A stretch of DNA of 64,000 nucleotides from Anthoceros angustus (Eukaryota > Streptophyta > Anthocerotopsida > Anthocerotales > Anthocerotaceae). A program made the position numbers and the translations under genes. The stretch covers positions 124,001 through 188,000 of the forward strand of contig VJWM01000116.1 of assembly GCA_010909165.1 (NCBI GenBank). Direction: 5' to 3'. Below, in pieces: positions 44,601 through 56,047 of this stretch. The notes beneath the pieces are model-generated. The model searched no databases and was not told the DNA's origin. It saw nothing but the letters and a program-made list of their open reading frames with translations. Within the stretch, counting starts at the first letter, position 1, and the number at the start of each line of letters is the position of its first letter.

Positions 44601-46602
44601 AATCACTACGTTCTTATAAATGTGTGTCCATTTGGCCTTAGCCATTTGGACACACATTCCAGGCTCCATCATCCTTGGCAATGGCCCCCCTCTTGGCTGA
44701 TGCGTGGACTTCTTCAGACGATGGCAAGGACATGCTAAATAGGAGTGAACTTCTATAAATGTGTCAGTACTCCAGCCAAAGATTAAAAGCTTGCTGGCAA
44801 GAAGGCTGCCTACTTTGATGAACTTTGGCAAGTTAGAACTCCCTGACATTTGTATACTATTGAAGGTAGCAAGTTCCAAGTGGCCTTAGGGTTCTGGTTC
44901 TAAATGGGCTTAGGGTTATGCTCCTCCATTTACTGTACACTCGTAGCGCCCGTGACCTCACGCTTCTTGCACACTCAGCAGCCCAGTCAATCTAAAGCCG
45001 ATTTGCATTTTGACTTTGATTTGGGAGGGTGGGGTGCGCCAGGCGATGGAAATAGTGCAATACCAATGCAACGCTCGAGGAACCGTGGTAGCAAACAACA
45101 ACATGACCACATGAGACTCCTCCCCCAGAAAACGATTAGACTAACATCATGTGGATCAATAACCCACGCATGAGGTATAAAACTAATAGGAACAGATACT
45201 ACACTTTATCTTAACCAAGAGGTCGAGGGAGGAGATGTACAAAGATAGTCTCTTTTCTCGCCGAGGCCTTTTGGCCAAGATGAAGTGGGTTATCGAAAGT
45301 AAACCTCTCCAATCTCAGGTCAAGTTGTAAATATCATAGAGGCATCACGGTCTGTTCCTCAAACGATATGGGATAATATGTTGGGGTTAGCGTTTCATCC
45401 GAAGGTAGCAGGTATCGTGGTCTCTACGTCCAAGGAAACAGCTCAACGGATAGCTCTAGGTGGTGATGGTCACTATTTGCAATTATATAACTGCTCGTGC
45501 ACTCGTTGTGGAGCTTAGAATAACCACGCTTGCATGGATTGATAGTTAAGGTGAGTTTACCAACCAAGAAGCACTTCAATGAACAGCAAGAATCGCAAAT
45601 GTTTTACAACGTAATGTACAACCTCACGTTATAAAAACGAACATTTACATGTTTGTAAAATGGCAGCTTAACTAGGATGTAAAATTGCTCATATTGCAGG
45701 GAAGATTGCCACCTCATCGAGTTGCTGATGTGGAAGCCACGTCAGCAAACAAGATAAGGTATCCGGATAGCCGGTTTACAACGCCATTTATAACGTTGGG
45801 CTTGTTTACAACCTAAGTGACAACGCCATTTACAACACGGTTGCCTTGTAATCTAGGTTGTAAATCTTGACATGTATCTACTTAAATGTCACAAAGCGCA
45901 GTGTACTAGAGCGCTTGCTCCCACCTTTTTCTCTCTCCAGGCCAGATTTTTTGTAAGGGTTGGGATTAATGCAGTACATGCTGCCGAGTGACATTCCACT
46001 GAGAAAAAGGCTTTTACTACGTACTCTACAACAAGAGAGCCATGTCAACAACTTGTTATTCTAAATGAGCACTCAAAAGATTGCCACGTTATCCAACTAG
46101 AAACCCCTGTTGTAAAGCGCATCTTCAAACTTGTCATATCAACCAAACTTAAACCAATTTACAACGGAGTTTTTAGATGTTGTAAAGATTGGGACACTTA
46201 CAAAAGGTGTACTTGGAGCCATGCTTTTGTACGAGCCTTATTTCTTTCATCATCAGTCTCACTTTTGTACATCAAGTGTACGATTCCCAAGTTACAACTT
46301 ACTAGGCATCAAAGGGCACTGTCACTGAGAGCCTTTTACTCCTTATCTCATGTCTCATAGGCTGGGAGGCGCTCTTCCCAATGTGGCCTCTTCAGCTATG
46401 CCCAAAGTGCTCTCCTCACATGAATTCACTTATCGACTTAATAGGCCATATCGAACTCTACAATTCGGGCACTAAATTTTATAGCTTTTGAATCTAATTT
46501 TCTTTAACCCACTACATTGGTTTGGATATACTGGCGAGTCATTAGTTTGGTCAATGAGTATCCCGTTCTCCCAACTGGTTGCAACTTGCAATGTGCTAAA
46601 AC
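44601..46602. other. Intergenic; many TTTACAAC motifs; one unexplained open stretch
   Basis: The plus strand is open from about 45302 to 45520 (pattern WDNMLGLAFHP, no ATG at its start), possibly an exon scrap of unknown family. Near 45258-45292 there is a segment resembling the 5' end of U2 snRNA. From 45.6 to 46.2 kb the motif ttacaac/gttgtaaa recurs about ten times. No complete gene is seen. Confidence 0.4.
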
Positions 46603-49600
46603 CTAAATTGTAACCCTACCATCTTTCTTGAGCTCCATTGTTGTGCCTATAGTTTCCCTCCACTTCGTATAACATTTGTAGAACAGAGCACCAAAAACTA
46701 AAGTCTGTACAAAGGGAGTATTTTAGATATCCATAAGCCAAAGGATAAAAAATCTTTTTTATGTGTATGTAATTTGAAAGTGTTTCTAAAACTTACTACT
46801 CCAAGCCATTGACAGTTTGTGAGAGGGTGAGCGAACATGATCCATGATAAGATGAAGCTCAACGGCTGGAAAAGAAGGAATGTTATGAACAAGTCACAAA
46901 GGACTTCTAGCCATAACAAACAACAACTAGCATAACATACAATTTTAATGGCAAAACTTGATACTAACTTGTCTTATGGTGGAAGCGAAAGTAGAGGTGA
47001 GCGCTCCAAAATTCCGAATCATATGCAAAACGGTAAATTGGCTTAAAGTAGCCAGCTGTACATATTGAGAAACTATCTTGAATGAGCTTTGAGAAGTACT
47101 CATACGGTCCACATCAAAACTCGTACAAAAGTCTTACCATAGAATTCATAAGGACGGCAAAATGACGATCGCGATGATGTATTACAAAGTTCAAGGCCAA
47201 AGTTACGTGCCTTCGTAAAATAAGTACTACAATTAAACTACTCGATGGATCTGCCTCCTACTCACACCAATGTGCCGCGAAAGCGTTGAAACCAGGTGGT
47301 TGCATTGGATATCATCTAACAAGATGATGTTAAATAGGGTGTTCCTCGCTCGCAGATGGTCGCCAACTTGAACTGCCTTCATGCTTGTGCAAGCCTAACG
47401 CACATTCTTCAACAACAATGCTCCCAAGGTGCTCTTTGCATTCTTTGCAGCTGCTGGCTGTACATCTTCAACAATGGAACATTGAACATCTCTAGAATGT
47501 CTTTCCAGCCTGGCACATATATGAACTTGTAAGGTCAATTGGTGGGCTAAGTTGCCACATCACCGCCCCGCGGCATTCCGAACACCAACATTTGCGCAAG
47601 AGCCGGACGCTCTCGATGCCTCACTCGTTGATGTCTTCACACGCATTTTGTGGCATGGGCGGAAGGTACACACCTCTGTTCATTTCTGCTTGAGGCTCCT
47701 CCACTAATCTCTCCTGGCATTTGCGGATGGATTGCTACTCTCCTCCCTTGGGACTCAGAACTTGCTTGAGTGTGCATTTGTAGGGCAAGTGCTTGCCGTT
47801 CTCGACCGTTTATTCGCGGCCCAACGACTCGGGATGATGGTGACCGAGCCATATGAACCTTCAAAACCATGAAACCTCCACATACGGGGTCGTCGCCCCA
47901 AATAAAGAGCGCAAAGAAACACCTTTTAAGCACTCCAGATACGATGTGGAAGCAGGGCTCCCAACACTGCTAGCGGCCACGTCGGCGGAATCCTCCTGCG
48001 CTCTCAATTGTCACCACTGCGCCTGCACACAAAAAGCAACCACACCATCATTTGACTACCCGGTAGCGGTGCAGTAGGAGTAGGACCAGCCAGCGGGCAA
48101 ATTGGCGGCGGCAATGGAAGGCACTATGCAAACCCTCACTCTGCGCTCTATCCTCGAGAGAAAGAAGCCCTTGAATGGTGCCTATCTCATATGCCTCGAA
48201 TGCCGATTTTGGATGTTGGGCTCCTCACTTCGTGGCATCACGAACCAAGTCCTTCCTCAAGGCGGTGTACCATTTGGATCATTGAATTAAACGGTCTTGA
48301 CCCGTTACCCATGTTAAAAGTCCAAAACTTTTGAACTTGAGCGCAAGCCGGTTCCCAGTTCGTAAATCAGCGTGACAAATGGTTGCTTAGTGACAATGCC
48401 GTCCCAAAAGTCACCAAATTCATAACTTAATTTCTCAATATTTTAATGATTATTTTAACTCCAAAATTTAACCTTAGATGAAAGTAATCTATTTTTGTCA
48501 CCTGTAAATAAATCATATAGTATGGACAAGAAATAAATTAGGTAAAATTATTAACGTAATGTGATGACAAAATAACAACGTTTCAGTCGTTTCTCACTAA
48601 TGTGTGCACCAAACCGTGCATACACCCCATTCGGAATACAACTCAGAAGGTTGATCAAGGTAGATATCACTGTACCACTAGTACAACCCATCTGCTGGTG
48701 GGGAGGAGTTTTTCGAGTTCATCCCATAGTTCGCGAATGAGCGGTGGTGCGGATGGTTCAAAACACAGTGTCGGCCGGGGTGGGCGCCGGCCGCGCCACC
48801 CTCGGATGATGGTGAAGTTGCACAGTACCATTTGAAACTCGCATGTCCTTGTTCATGGATGGCCCCACAGGTTGTAGGTTTGATTGGTCGAGTTTGTAGG
48901 TTCCGGGGCCGGGCGCGCTGCGGCGCCCAGCCATCCACTTCAAACTCGCCATGGAGACCAGCTTTTGTATTGGTAAAAGTATATTTTCACTATATAAGGA
49001 TTTGGTTGAAGAAGATGTGAGCTAGTAGTCACCCACAATGGCACAATGACTTACCATCACAGGCACCATTTTAGCAGACTTTATGATTGTCTGAACTGGA
49101 AAACTGACATAGTTCAAAGCCTAGAAATACATAATTCATTAATTTAAAATATAAATTATATATGCTTCAGAATTTCATGAAATAGATAACTCATTCAATG
49201 ACAGTCTACCTCTGTCTGACAATTTGTGCAGACAAAATTAGACAAAGATATTTTTGCATACTTGCAAAGAGGTGCAACATTTAATAGTGACTTCTCCCGG
49301 ACCTGTAAATAACAAACATTTTATTTCTGTCAATAGAAAAAAAATTCATCAAAGCTAAAGCTTCTAGTTAGTTAAATAATTTTTTTTAGCTAATGTTGGA
49401 GATAAGGCATTGTTGTAAAAAATACCAAAATCATTATCATAGCCACCAAGCTTGAGAGAAGTCTACTGATAAACACAATGAGAAGTGTAAGGAACTCCTT
49501 TTCGTTCTCATCAAGAGATTTCATCATCCTTTCCTGTTAGTGTGAGCCAGAAAATTAAAAACATGATTAGTAATGTACAAAATATTATAGCTTACAATAA

Positions 49601-49774
49601 ATACACTCGAAAATATTGAGATTAAATTGTGTCTAGTATATTGACCTGCATGTAGCCATACACGAGAAGAGTGAGCACACAAAAGGCCAAATGAACGTTC
49701 TTGCCATCCAACATGAACCTGATTCTCTCCAATAGTGGCTCATGTGAAGCTACTATTGCCCACTCCCTTACCAT
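46603..49774 (-). CDS. SLC35B-type nucleotide-sugar (or PAPS) transporter, central exon(s) not found
   Basis: Multi-pass Golgi/ER transporter family. Minus-strand exons that can be supported: 49646-49774 (ATG 49774; LAFCVLTLLVYGYMQ), 49447-49533 (ERMMKSLDENEKEF), 49210-49302 (YAKISLSNFVCTNCQTE), 49055-49120 (ALNYVSFPVQTIIKSAKMVPVM), then after about 1.9 kb 46969-about 47132 (IRNFGALTSTFASTIRQ), 46797-46865 (FAHPLTNCQWLGV), 46603-46704 (TLVFGALFYKCYTKW, stop). Family blocks GxxQERxM, SLSN..CQxEAL.YVSFP, IPVM and FGALT..TIRQ identify it. Phases are 0 at all confirmed joins. The segment of about 80-90 residues expected between VPVM and the RNFGAL exon was not found in 47.15-49.05 kb. The gene is probably disrupted by an insertion there, or that exon has decayed. 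Substrate cannot be told. Confidence 0.72.
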
Positions 49775-49914
49775 GAGAGCATAAAGAGCATTAAAGCAGG
49801 GGAAGATTTGACTTAGTGTAATCCAGCACCATGGCCCATGAGAGTGAATCTTGTGTCCTCCCTTATATGTAATCGTGGGCCTGAACTACTTACATATCTA
49901 GTAGCGGGGAAGCC

Positions 49915-49980
49915 CTTATGGGAAGTCTTGCGTGTCTCTTATGGGAAGTCTCGCGTGACTCTTATGGGAAGTCTCTGCAG
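49915..49980. repeat. 23-bp tandem repeat, three units
   Basis: cttatgggaagtct recurs at 49915, 49938 and 49961; the units differ by one or two bases and the third is partial. Confidence 0.9.
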
Positions 49981-50084
49981 GCGCAAATCGAATAAGCAAG
50001 CAGTGTTCCAGGAAAGGCAATAACTTTGAGGCAGCACTGATCGTCCCATATTGCACTACAGGCTTCAAGCTACTTGCTTGAATC

Positions 50085-50160
50085 GATACTTAGATGAGGT
50101 AGGTGCCTAGAAGGAAAGGATGCCCTTCGTGCAAGTAGCTTGCACGAAGTAGCTTTGGCA
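50085..50160. repeat. Dispersed repeat, inverted partner of 44500-44600
   Basis: Reverse complement of the 44.5-kb copy; includes a small hairpin gtgcaagtagcttgcac. Confidence 0.5.
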
Positions 50161-50535
50161 CATCATGATACACGTTCTCGGGTACCAAGTCCTACGACGG
50201 AAATGCCGTCCTTATAGGACTGTAATAGATTCTTTCCTTCTCCACCTCGAGTACACCTGTGGTTCCAGCCACGCTTGCAACGCTCTTTTCTCCACCTTGC
50301 AACATCAGTCATATGGTATGTCGATATCTGCTTGGGGGATGCCCACTGATTGCTCTCATCTGCTACAATCAACGTTATGTATTTGTGTGTCCCGACCCCG
50401 CATCGTTGCAAGCCTAGATTAAAACTCGTCATATTGTACAGAGGTCTCAGCGTGTTGGAATTTTTGCGAGCATATTTGGTGCATATGCTCCAGCAGTTTC
50501 CGCCATCCATGAGATGACTTGCTGGCCGGCAGCAA

Positions 50536-50718
50536 GTCATGCCTTCACATCTTTGGTTACTAGGTCTTGACCTAGCCTTTGTCAACAGGAGTGAGCACTG
50601 TGATGTTCCGCAGGGCCTCCACACTATGTCATGCCTTCACATCTTTGGTACTAGGTCTTGACCTAGCCTCTGTCAACAGGAGTAGGCAGTGTGATACTCC
50701 GCAGAGCCTCCACACTAT
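50536..50718. repeat. Two-unit tandem duplication (~92 bp)
   Basis: gtcatgccttcacatctttg begins at 50536 and again at 50628. Each unit contains the near-palindrome ctaggtcttgacctag and ends at gcctccacactatgtc. Only a few differences separate the units. No gene is seen in the surrounding 49.98-51.29 kb. Confidence 0.88.
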
Positions 50719-51292
50719 GTCCCCTGCCCTCAAAGATGTCATGTGTCACATTGATCAGTAGGCCTATACAGCATACATCATAGTTAGTGTAGATGCAATT
50801 TCAAAGGCAAGCGTCAGGCGCTTGTTCAGTCAATTGCCTGAAGGTGCAACGGGAATGGCTGTTTCAACTGCTGTGTTACAAAGGGAGAAGACGTGCTGGT
50901 CCTACAGCAGGCACTGAACAAAGCAAAGGATGCCTACAATTCGTGAAGTAGAGGAGCAAACGCTACCTGGCCAAGCTCGTAATACCTGTAACAAGCTCCA
51001 CAGATGGACGAACTGCCTTTTCTTCAGCGGCTTTCTCATCTCCGTCAGCGAAAAATTCGAGTGTTACGATTCAACATCATACTAATGAGAATCAGACGTA
51101 ATGCCATCAACCGAAATTGTGGAGGCGACGGAACTGTCACCAGTGCATTTCAAGAGCTGCTCTTGACGGATTTAGATGGAAGCCAAGGAAGGATGGTGCA
51201 GGGAAGGGCAGGCTCAAACCCTAAACCTATGACTGACCTTCGCTAGCACTCTGAAGCCCTGTCGGAGCACAAGAGCCATCTTGTTTAGGTGG

Positions 51293-51406
51293 GAGGTACA
51301 TGCCGAAATTTTGAAACGGGGACTCCAATCAGGCGTTTTTGCGGTGAGCACCTTGGTGGAGATGTATGCCAAGTGTGGGAGCCTGGAGGCTGCTATGTTT
51401 TTTTGA
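51293..51406 (+). pseudogene. PPR fragment
   Basis: An open stretch of 37 codons reads EVHAEILKRGLQSG, then STLVEMYAKCGSLEAAM, and then a stop. This is one L-S step of a PLS-PPR array with nothing recognisable on either side, so a relic. Confidence 0.75.
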
Positions 51407-51877
51407 AGTTGTAGGGCAAGGTGCTAGAATCTTCCGTCTTCGTCCCTCGCTCTTAGGGGCAATTGAATCTGTCCGCCGCTGACCCGCCGGCAAGACTCGG
51501 ATCTTGGCATGCCAAAGACCCCAAGTCCACGCGCGTAGCCCGTCAGCAGCCTTTGTGTGGGAACAAGAATATCTGAACGCCTAGGCAGTGCCTCTTCAGT
51601 TTTTTGTCGGAACATGGATATCTCAGCTGCGAGGCCGTGTTCAGACACAGAGTGTGAAGACCATGTCTTCACTCTTCGTGTCCAAAGACGTCTAGGTGTT
51701 GATTGAACCCACTGGCATTCCACTAGCAGGCTAAGAGAAAAGAAATACAATCAACGATCTGAGGCACCTTCTCAAGCTTGCATGCATAAACTCCACTCCG
51801 GGCAAATGTTTCCCTTGTGAAAGTCTGTTGGAACCCATACTTCATCCATCAAGTTACAGCGGTCCACATGATCCACC

Positions 51878-52586
51878 ATGCTCCAGCTGGATAACAGACA
51901 GACCAAGAAGGCTCTGGGTATGGAGATGGAGTTGAGTGGTGGTGGCTTGCACTGGAGCTTGCCGGACGATCCAGACCGTCATACGCCTGCAGAACGCTAC
52001 ACGAGTGTGACGGCTGAGACCGTGAGAGAGCTATGTGGTCAGGGCCACTCCACTGAGGCTGTTGAGGCTTTCTGGGCCATGCTTTCTCGGTGGAACAGGG
52101 GCATCAGTCAGACATTCTGCGGATGTATGCTGCTTATGCAAGCTTGCAAGGTGCGATCCACATTGTCAGATGTATTTACAGTGGTGGCTAAAACGGATGC
52201 CTTCACGTGGTGCCATAATCTCTGCCCATGTTAAGCTTACAACTCTATGATAAGTACATCTGCTGCGCAAGTCTGTAATCGCTTGGTTAACACATATGCG
52301 AAGTGTGGCAGCTTGGAAGACACTCAGAGTGTCTAATGTGCTATGCAAGGAAAGGGCATGGTTTTCCTCATATTGTGATGTTTGTTTGTCTCCTGTAGGC
52401 CTGTACAATTCTGGGCCCTTCAGCCTTGGAGATGGGGAAGCAGCTAGCTCGATTTGCAAATAGGAGAACGGTTTCAGTGCATAGCTCACCTCTGATGAGA
52501 TATTATGGGTTTAAAGCTATGAGGGATTGCCAATTGCAACCGCGGATATGGAGAGTTGTTGTAGGCTAGCAATTTCATTTTTGCAG
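51878..52586 (+). pseudogene. PPR gene relic, copy 1
   Basis: ATG 51878 opens a frame to 52234 with MELSGGGLHWSLP, TVRELCGQGHSTEAVEAFWA and LMQACKVRSTLSDVFTVVAK, which resembles the N-terminal part of the intact PPR gene at 24.4-26.4 kb. After 52234 frames break, but YAKCGSLEDTQS can still be read near 52290-52330. From about 52003 to 52586 it is duplicated at 53.7 kb. Confidence 0.75.
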
Positions 52587-53706
52587 GGGGCACCAGATGC
52601 ATATGAAGGCGGTCGTGGAAGAATATGTGATTCAGACCCATCCACCGAGAATGGGATTGGAAGGAAAAAGGGTGGGAAGGCAAATTTCAAGAATGTTCAA
52701 GAAGTCTTCATCAATAAAAGCTCATCTTGTATTATGGGTTCGGTTTGAATTCGTAAACATCTCTATTCCATTGACAAAAAGCGATCAGGATAAGTTGAAT
52801 GAATTGCGGGGCTTCGAGCCACCCGCCAAAGTGCGAAGAGTGGCGAAGACGGTGAGGACATCGGGCCCTTGGACATGGAAGGTGTCAATTCGGAGATGAG
52901 TGAAAGATGTATGAAGTGGAGGCAAACATCGGTGGACATCGGTAGACAAGAGGGTTTACTCTCGGTCAAGTGTGAAGTGTTAGGGTCAAAGTGGGAGCTC
53001 GCGTTAGTGATAGGGAATCACTTGGTGCTATCATTCGGTGTTGGAAGTTGAAGAAGTTGGAGTCACTTCCACGGCCGTAGGTTGCGATGTCGACATGGAC
53101 AAATGGCGGTGGGCGGCGCCACCATTTTCACCATCCTCTAGTAGCATGGAAACCCGTTTTCCGCACCGATCCCTGTATTGTACATTTTGTTGTCGGACTA
53201 TATATAACCCATCCGTATCGCATGCCTAAATCCTACATCGTGGAACCCGATAGTTGGCGAGCGGCCCCTTCTTGCCAAAAACAACTATGGGTTACGGGCG
53301 ACGGTTCGGAAAGAAGCACCATTCTTTACCAATGATGATATGAAGATTGGCAATGTCTTCAAAAGACCTTGTTTATTTAGATGCCTCAATCAACCCGTTC
53401 CCTTTTAGTCCTTAGGGTACTTATGGTAAGCAAGCATGGGTCGTATTATGCCAAATTCGATGGCGAACTCGCTAACCCTTTGTGTGATGGAACCTTTGCT
53501 CGGTCAATTTCATCCTTATCGACCCTTATTTTCAGGCCTTTTTGGGCGATGTTGCCCAAAGGAGCGAATGCGACCCATCCCAAACCCCTTCCGACGATAT
53601 TTGGATGAAAACCCCCAGATATATTAACCCCTTCCAAGATTATCACCACCGTGGTGGCTTGCTGGAGCTTCGGGGCCATCATTGTCATAGGCTGTGAGAA
53701 AGCTCT
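52587..53706. other. Spacer between duplicated PPR relics, no gene recognised
   Basis: 1.1 kb without any domain. If the duplication was originally tandem, this is either an insertion or unduplicated flank. Confidence 0.4.
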
Positions 53707-54281
53707 GAGTGTGGTACGAGACCGTGAGAGAGCTATGTGGTCAGGGCCACTCCACTGAGGCTGTTGAGGCTTTCTGGGCCATGCTTTCTCTGAAACAGGG
53801 GCATCGATCGAGACATTCGGATGTATCTGCTTATGGAAGCTTGCAAGGTCGATCCACATTGTCAGATGTATTTACAGTGGTGGCTAAACAGATGCCTTCA
53901 CGTGGTGCCATAATCTCTACTTATGTTAAGCTTACAACTCTATGATAAGTACATCTGCTGCGCAAGTCTGTAATCGCTTGGTTAACACATATGCGAAGTG
54001 TGGCAGCTTGGAAGACACTCAGAGTGTCTAATGTGCTATGCAAGGAAAGGGCATGGTTTTCCTCATATTGTGATGTTTGTTTGTCTCCTGTAGGCCTGTA
54101 CAATTCGGGCCCTTCAGCCTTGGAGATGGGGAAGCAGCTAGCTCGATTTGCAAATAGGAGAACGGTTTCAGTGCATAGCTCACCTCTGATGAGATATTAT
54201 GGGTTTAAAGCTATGAGGGATTGCCAATTGCAACGCGGGATATGGAGAGTTGTTTGTAGGCTAGCAATTTCATTTTTTGTA
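53707..54281 (+). pseudogene. PPR gene relic, copy 2 (direct duplicate)
   Basis: Matches 52003-52586 at about 95% or more by eye, with several small deletions (for example tttctcggtggaacagg against tttctctgaaacagg). The same two short PPR blocks can be read. The frame is broken more than in copy 1. 54282-54635 downstream shows no feature. Confidence 0.85.
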
Positions 54282-54635
54282 CCGTGGGGACCAGTCCTCA
54301 ATGAAGATTGAGCATGTCATGCAGCGCTGGGTACTCAACCAACGAGCTCTCCTTCAAACATTAACGATGAACCCTCTGAATGCATCTTCCCGAGGAAGCC
54401 CATCAACCACTTTGAGAATGCACTTCTCATCGATGATGTGAAGGTCTAGTTAGTCGAGCCTCAACTCAATCCAATAATATTTTATCTAAAGTTTCAACAA
54501 TTGCCATTGTTTTTCAAACAAAAAATTGATCAGATTGTATTCGATAAATCATGTATTCTTGTTGTGAGATTTGTGTGTACCAACTTTATCAAACTACAAT
54601 TCATACAATCTTAGGAGATACTAGGTGTACAAGTT

Positions 54636-56047
54636 TTAGGACCAAACACAAGACGATTTGGTAAACCCTAGTCGATTGTTATGAATATCATATTCGATAA
54701 AGAAATTACATTGTTGCAAATTTCCGAGTATGCTAAAACTTCCTATAGTACTGTCGATAATTGCAAGACAATATGTACTACTTCCATATTCATAGAATAG
54801 GTTTTCCTTGGGAAGCTTCATTTCGACCTCAGAAACATTATTATTCCAGTTTTGAAAGTGAAAACTCACGGTCGGAAACTGAGTTGAATAGAAAGTGTCT
54901 CTTGTGATATTGTAGCATAATCTAAACTCGCTGTTGTCCACAACAGGTAAGTCTATTAACTCATCAAAGACTTCAGCTAAGACAAGAGCTGCCGGGAAAG
55001 CCAATTGTGTGAATGTGGTGCCGGAGTCAATTATTGTGCCAGTGTAGTCAATGGTTGTAAGTTCAAACAAGGATGAGTAGATCTTCAATCGACTTCCTCC
55101 TACGGAAATTCCTCTGAGGTTGACAAAATAATATGAAGGTTCCCAAGAGCCTAATAGAATTGGAGTGTAGAAAATATGATATTTAGATCCATTCTGCCAA
55201 TTATTTTTATCTCCAAATGATAAATAGCTAATAGCATTCTTTTGAGTCATTCTATCCGGAAAGCGACCTAATAGGACATAAATACCTCAGGTTAAAAAAT
55301 AATAGTCACTAAAGAAAAATAAGATTTTAATACATCAAAAGTATCATCTTTCATTAAAAAACAATTCTACCGAACTTGACAAAATTTGGGGCTTTTATGA
55401 GCAGCTAGTTGCATTCAAGAGAATTTTTATCTCTACCTAAACCCAAAATACCGTGTCCATATTTGGAGCTTCATGTGACGAATAGAAATTTGTCGACATC
55501 CAAATTGGATGCCTATAATTTTTATTATAATGCAATTCTTTCATTTATCAACAAAGTGTCTATAGCAAGATATCCTTCAAGAGGTTCCATCTCCATATTT
55601 TATTTTAAAGGTTTGTTGTCTTCCATTGCCAAGCTTAAGTTGCTTATATGTACTTGACTTTAAAGGATTGAATGAACCTTGATCATGTTCACAACCTCGA
55701 CCTTCACATATTTCACATCGAATCCACAATTGATGAGTATCTAAAATAAGTTGTGTATCTTGTGGTGGTGTTCCCATTTTAAGCTTGACATAGTATTCAT
55801 CTTGCCAAAAGTTACTTGGAGATATAAGGGGGTTTTTTAAGTTCAATTTCCTTGATTCGTTCTGCCTTGGATATTTTAAACTTACTTTTGTTGGGCCTTC
55901 GAAGAGACCTTCATGTCGTTTTGGAATGTAGTAATCTCTAATTAGAGTACTATTGAGAAAGTGTGCATGAAAGAGAGGAAAAGTATGTTCAGGAGTCTCT
56001 CCCAAAATATCTTGTAAGGACGGTAGGATATTCTTAGTCTCAGTCAT
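54636..56047 (-). pseudogene. Aspartic protease (A1, nepenthesin-like), decayed
   Basis: Minus strand. 5' piece 55577-56047: YYVKLKMGTPPQDTQLILDT, a Cys-rich insert (CEICEGRGCEHDQGSFNP) and the flap YGDGTS. 3' piece 54636-55250: FVNLRGISVGGSRL, the second active site GTIIDSGTTFT and the end NLQQCNFFIEYDIHNNRLGF. Between them conserved parts (EGYLAIDTLLIN, FGC, GILGLGRDKNSL) are readable only by switching frame, with stops. The first active site reads Asp-Thr-His instead of Asp-Thr-Gly. Intact relatives are secreted or vacuolar endopeptidases; here the broken frame plus changed active site argue for a dead copy. The sequence is AT-rich. Confidence 0.85.
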
